From contig OX595996.1 of assembly GCA_951394045.1 (NCBI GenBank), positions 1,426,001 to 1,490,000 of the forward strand: a DNA stretch of 64,000 nucleotides, written 5' to 3'. Made by a program: the position numbers and the translations under genes. Shown one piece after another: positions 62,084 to 64,000 of the stretch (within the stretch, counting starts at the first letter, position 1; every line of letters starts with the position of its first letter). This DNA is from Nitzschia sp. DOCU1 (Eukaryota > Bacillariophyta > Bacillariophyceae > Bacillariales > Bacillariaceae). The notes beneath the pieces are model-generated. The model was not told the origin of the DNA and did not search any database. It saw only the letters and a program-made list of their open reading frames with translations.

Positions 62084-63840
62084 CTTCTTGTGTGTGTGTG
62101 TTTTATGAAGCAAAAGATCAATGAATGGGTCCACTCACACACTTTTCGACAAGATCCCACTTGAAAGTGGCGCCCCGTGTTGTTTGAACCACATGGCGTC
62201 ACAAAAGGTGCCGCGCACCTTTCCTTCATGATTTTTGCCTTGTGCGGGACCAAACCAAAATATTGGGCTCGTTAGATCGACGTTCTCGCGCCCGCCGCGG
62301 TTCGTGGGCGCCATTTCTGCTGCCGTTGGGTCACACGGAGCCTTTCGTAGAGGTCTACCAGGAATTGAATGTGGGATGCACGCCCGCCGGTCCGATTTCC
62401 GAGCATGGCATTCTTGAACGGAGAAAACGCGTGATCAACCGTGCGGTAGGAAGTGAAAATTTGGTTTCATCATGATCATGTCCCGCATGGAGAAATGTGG
62501 AAGCGGATGCCCCAATACCGAACATCTCATCAATCGGATATCGTCAGTCAAAAAACTTTGCCTATAGCCATGGACATTCATCCTACCGTAGGTGATTTGT
62601 CATGAGTTGCAGGCAACCATTAGCCTTCCCTTTTGGGGGTTAGGAATGCGTCGCTTCAATAGAGAGCCTGGTTTCTTCGGCGCATAGTATATTTGACAAT
62701 CCACAGAGAACGATGAGCCTTGCGATTGACAAAGTTGTGCTGGGTCAGAGCTCGGAAGAGTTGGACTGGTCTCAATTCTTCGTCGGTTTTCACCTGTGGC
62801 ATGTTCTTCTTGGGAAGAGAGGAATAGCCCGCCAAAACAGAGTCCGGCTTTCAGGAACATGCTATCGTATATACTTCCGTGGACGAAGCGTGGTATTCAT
62901 ATTGGCTGTTGAGAACTATCGTCCGGGCATTGTCTTGGCCGTAGAGTCGTGGGAGGTACAGTCGGGAGATTCTTCCATTTATTGCTGCCGCAATTCACAC
63001 AAAACCCCGCGCTAGTGAAACGCTGCTCGCATGAGACTCGGTCCTTGAGAGAGAACTGGGGCCAGTTCCTTCGACGACGTAGGTTAATTGACAGATCTAG
63101 CACCGTGATTCTGGACTAAATGCGCTAAGATGCAGTAATATACAGAAACTAACGTGCATGCGACGCCCTATTGTCGACATTGACGAAGGAAAGAATCATC
63201 ACATGTCGAACCAACTTTGAGGCGGGTTGAAAGACATTTTCTCATTGGGCAATCTCCAAGGGCCTCGTCTCGAGGCCTACACTCTTGCTCCAAGATTCGT
63301 CTTACTACCTTTTCGGCACATTGCTTACAAGATGATGCAATACCAGAGCCGTATCAAAGCTCATGGAAAATGCTGGAAGACGACGACGTTTTAATGGAAA
63401 CTCCATGCCTTTGGATCACGAAGCAGATCTCCTTGGATAGGTCTTGCATTGCATGGTTATGCCTTTGATCAGAACAACCTGATAATATCTATCACATCTT
63501 TTAAGAAGCCTCGAAAACCCTACCGCTTCCGCGCGTCTGGTAATCCTTGTCTTTCGCGGTCTTCTCCATCAACGCCGCTGTTCATTCCTTTTTCGAATCG
63601 CCACTAAGCCTCTCCTTGCCTTGGCGAACGTCGTTTTTGATCTTCCAATTACTATTTTATAAGAAACTAAATTTAAATCTTATGCCGTCATCTTTATCGT
63701 TGTCAACCCCGAAGAGAAACCAAGGTCCAGCATCGTGAGATGATGGGCGCTGTAGTAATCAATTGGAGTTGTAACACACTATGCACCAAGCGTTGTCCTG
63801 GTACTGCTTCTTGCTGGGGATTTATTCGGCACCAGTCGTG
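62084..63840. other. Non-coding stretch, no confident gene
   Basis: Weak frames occur at 62713-63015 (plus) and 62860-62600 (minus) without domains. A short perfect hairpin-type sequence 'aaaggtg-ccgcg-cacctt' lies at 62204-62222. Confidence 0.4.
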
Positions 63841-63867
63841 CCCATGTTTTTAGACATTCAGATCCTT

Positions 63868-63993
63868 GAGATGTTGAAGATAATCAACTAATTCGTCGAT
63901 GATGCGTCCTAAACCAAGTTCAAAGATGTCGAGATGTTGAACATGATCAAGTCCGTCGAGGATGTGTCCAAAACCAAGTTCATCGATGCTGTT
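63868..63993. repeat. Two 63-bp tandem units at the window edge
   Basis: The units start at 63868 and 63931 with 'gagatgttgaa' and share 'ccaaaccaagttca-cgatg'-like text. The second reads E-M-L-N-M-I-K-S-V-E-D-V-S-K-T-K-F in one frame and stays open to the edge. The first has stops in that frame. This may be the beginning of a repeat-coding gene that continues beyond the window. Confidence 0.6.
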
Positions 63994-64000
63994 ACTTCTG

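Noticed and set aside
1..64000. CRISPR arrays, prokaryotic operons, tRNA or rRNA genes
   Set aside because: No spaced identical short repeats of CRISPR type, spliceosomal introns show a eukaryote, and no cloverleaf or rRNA-like stretch was found by eye.

Overview
The window is nuclear DNA from a diatom, most likely a pennate one. Several things point there: a three-exon gene with the diatom-typical DUF6824 domain (59.2-60.8 kb), a wall- or surface-type protein ending in P-S-x-x-P-S repeats (10.9-15.2 kb), a protein whose presequence ends in a diatom plastid-type cleavage site (VEG/FSAS, 25.2 kb), short GT-AG introns of about 63-104 nt, and eukaryotic housekeeping genes such as the ribonucleotide reductase small subunit. 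I do not assign a species.

Layout. 0-26 kb is ordinary gene-rich chromosome: a DUF1349 protein between two diverged copies of one repeat, an acidic hypothetical protein, a STAND-type AAA_16 ATPase (two exons), a repeat-filled spacer (7.7-10.3 kb), a 1354-residue membrane protein rich in Asn-Pro (three exons), a methyltransferase-GNAT fusion, a quinone oxidoreductase, a small hypothetical protein, a cytochrome P450 divergent from the ribonucleotide reductase small subunit (with E2F-like sites between them), and a plastid-targeted membrane protein.

27-45 kb reads as clearly more AT-rich accessory DNA. Its centre is a 2406-codon intronless reading frame on the minus strand. It combines a Helitron-type HUH relaxase (Rep), a Pif1/RecD-like SF1 helicase and a C-terminal GIY-YIG nuclease. 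Around it lie genes of unknown function (one Cys-rich, one with a possible zinc ribbon, one SET-like), a cluster of RING-H2 genes with four RING domains in three genes, an acidic protein and a TPR-like protein. I read this as a Helitron-like element with cargo. Its ends are not resolved.

45-55 kb is repeat-rich and recently rearranged. There are tandem modules of about 180 bp, two 1112-bp direct repeats that differ by one base and flank a 584-residue coiled-coil protein gene, and two adjacent glutaredoxin genes. Both glutaredoxins look broken: the first by a LINE with an inverted 5' part and a 15-bp target-site duplication, the second by a deletion of about 20 nt.

55-64 kb returns to ordinary genes: a bestrophin-family channel with a His-rich N-terminus, a tail-anchored protein and a second protein that share an LDHVF motif, and the DUF6824 gene between them. 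The right end is mostly non-coding and stops inside a 63-bp repeat. Because this is a eukaryote there are no operons. Genes are described singly, and shared promoters are noted where two genes diverge.
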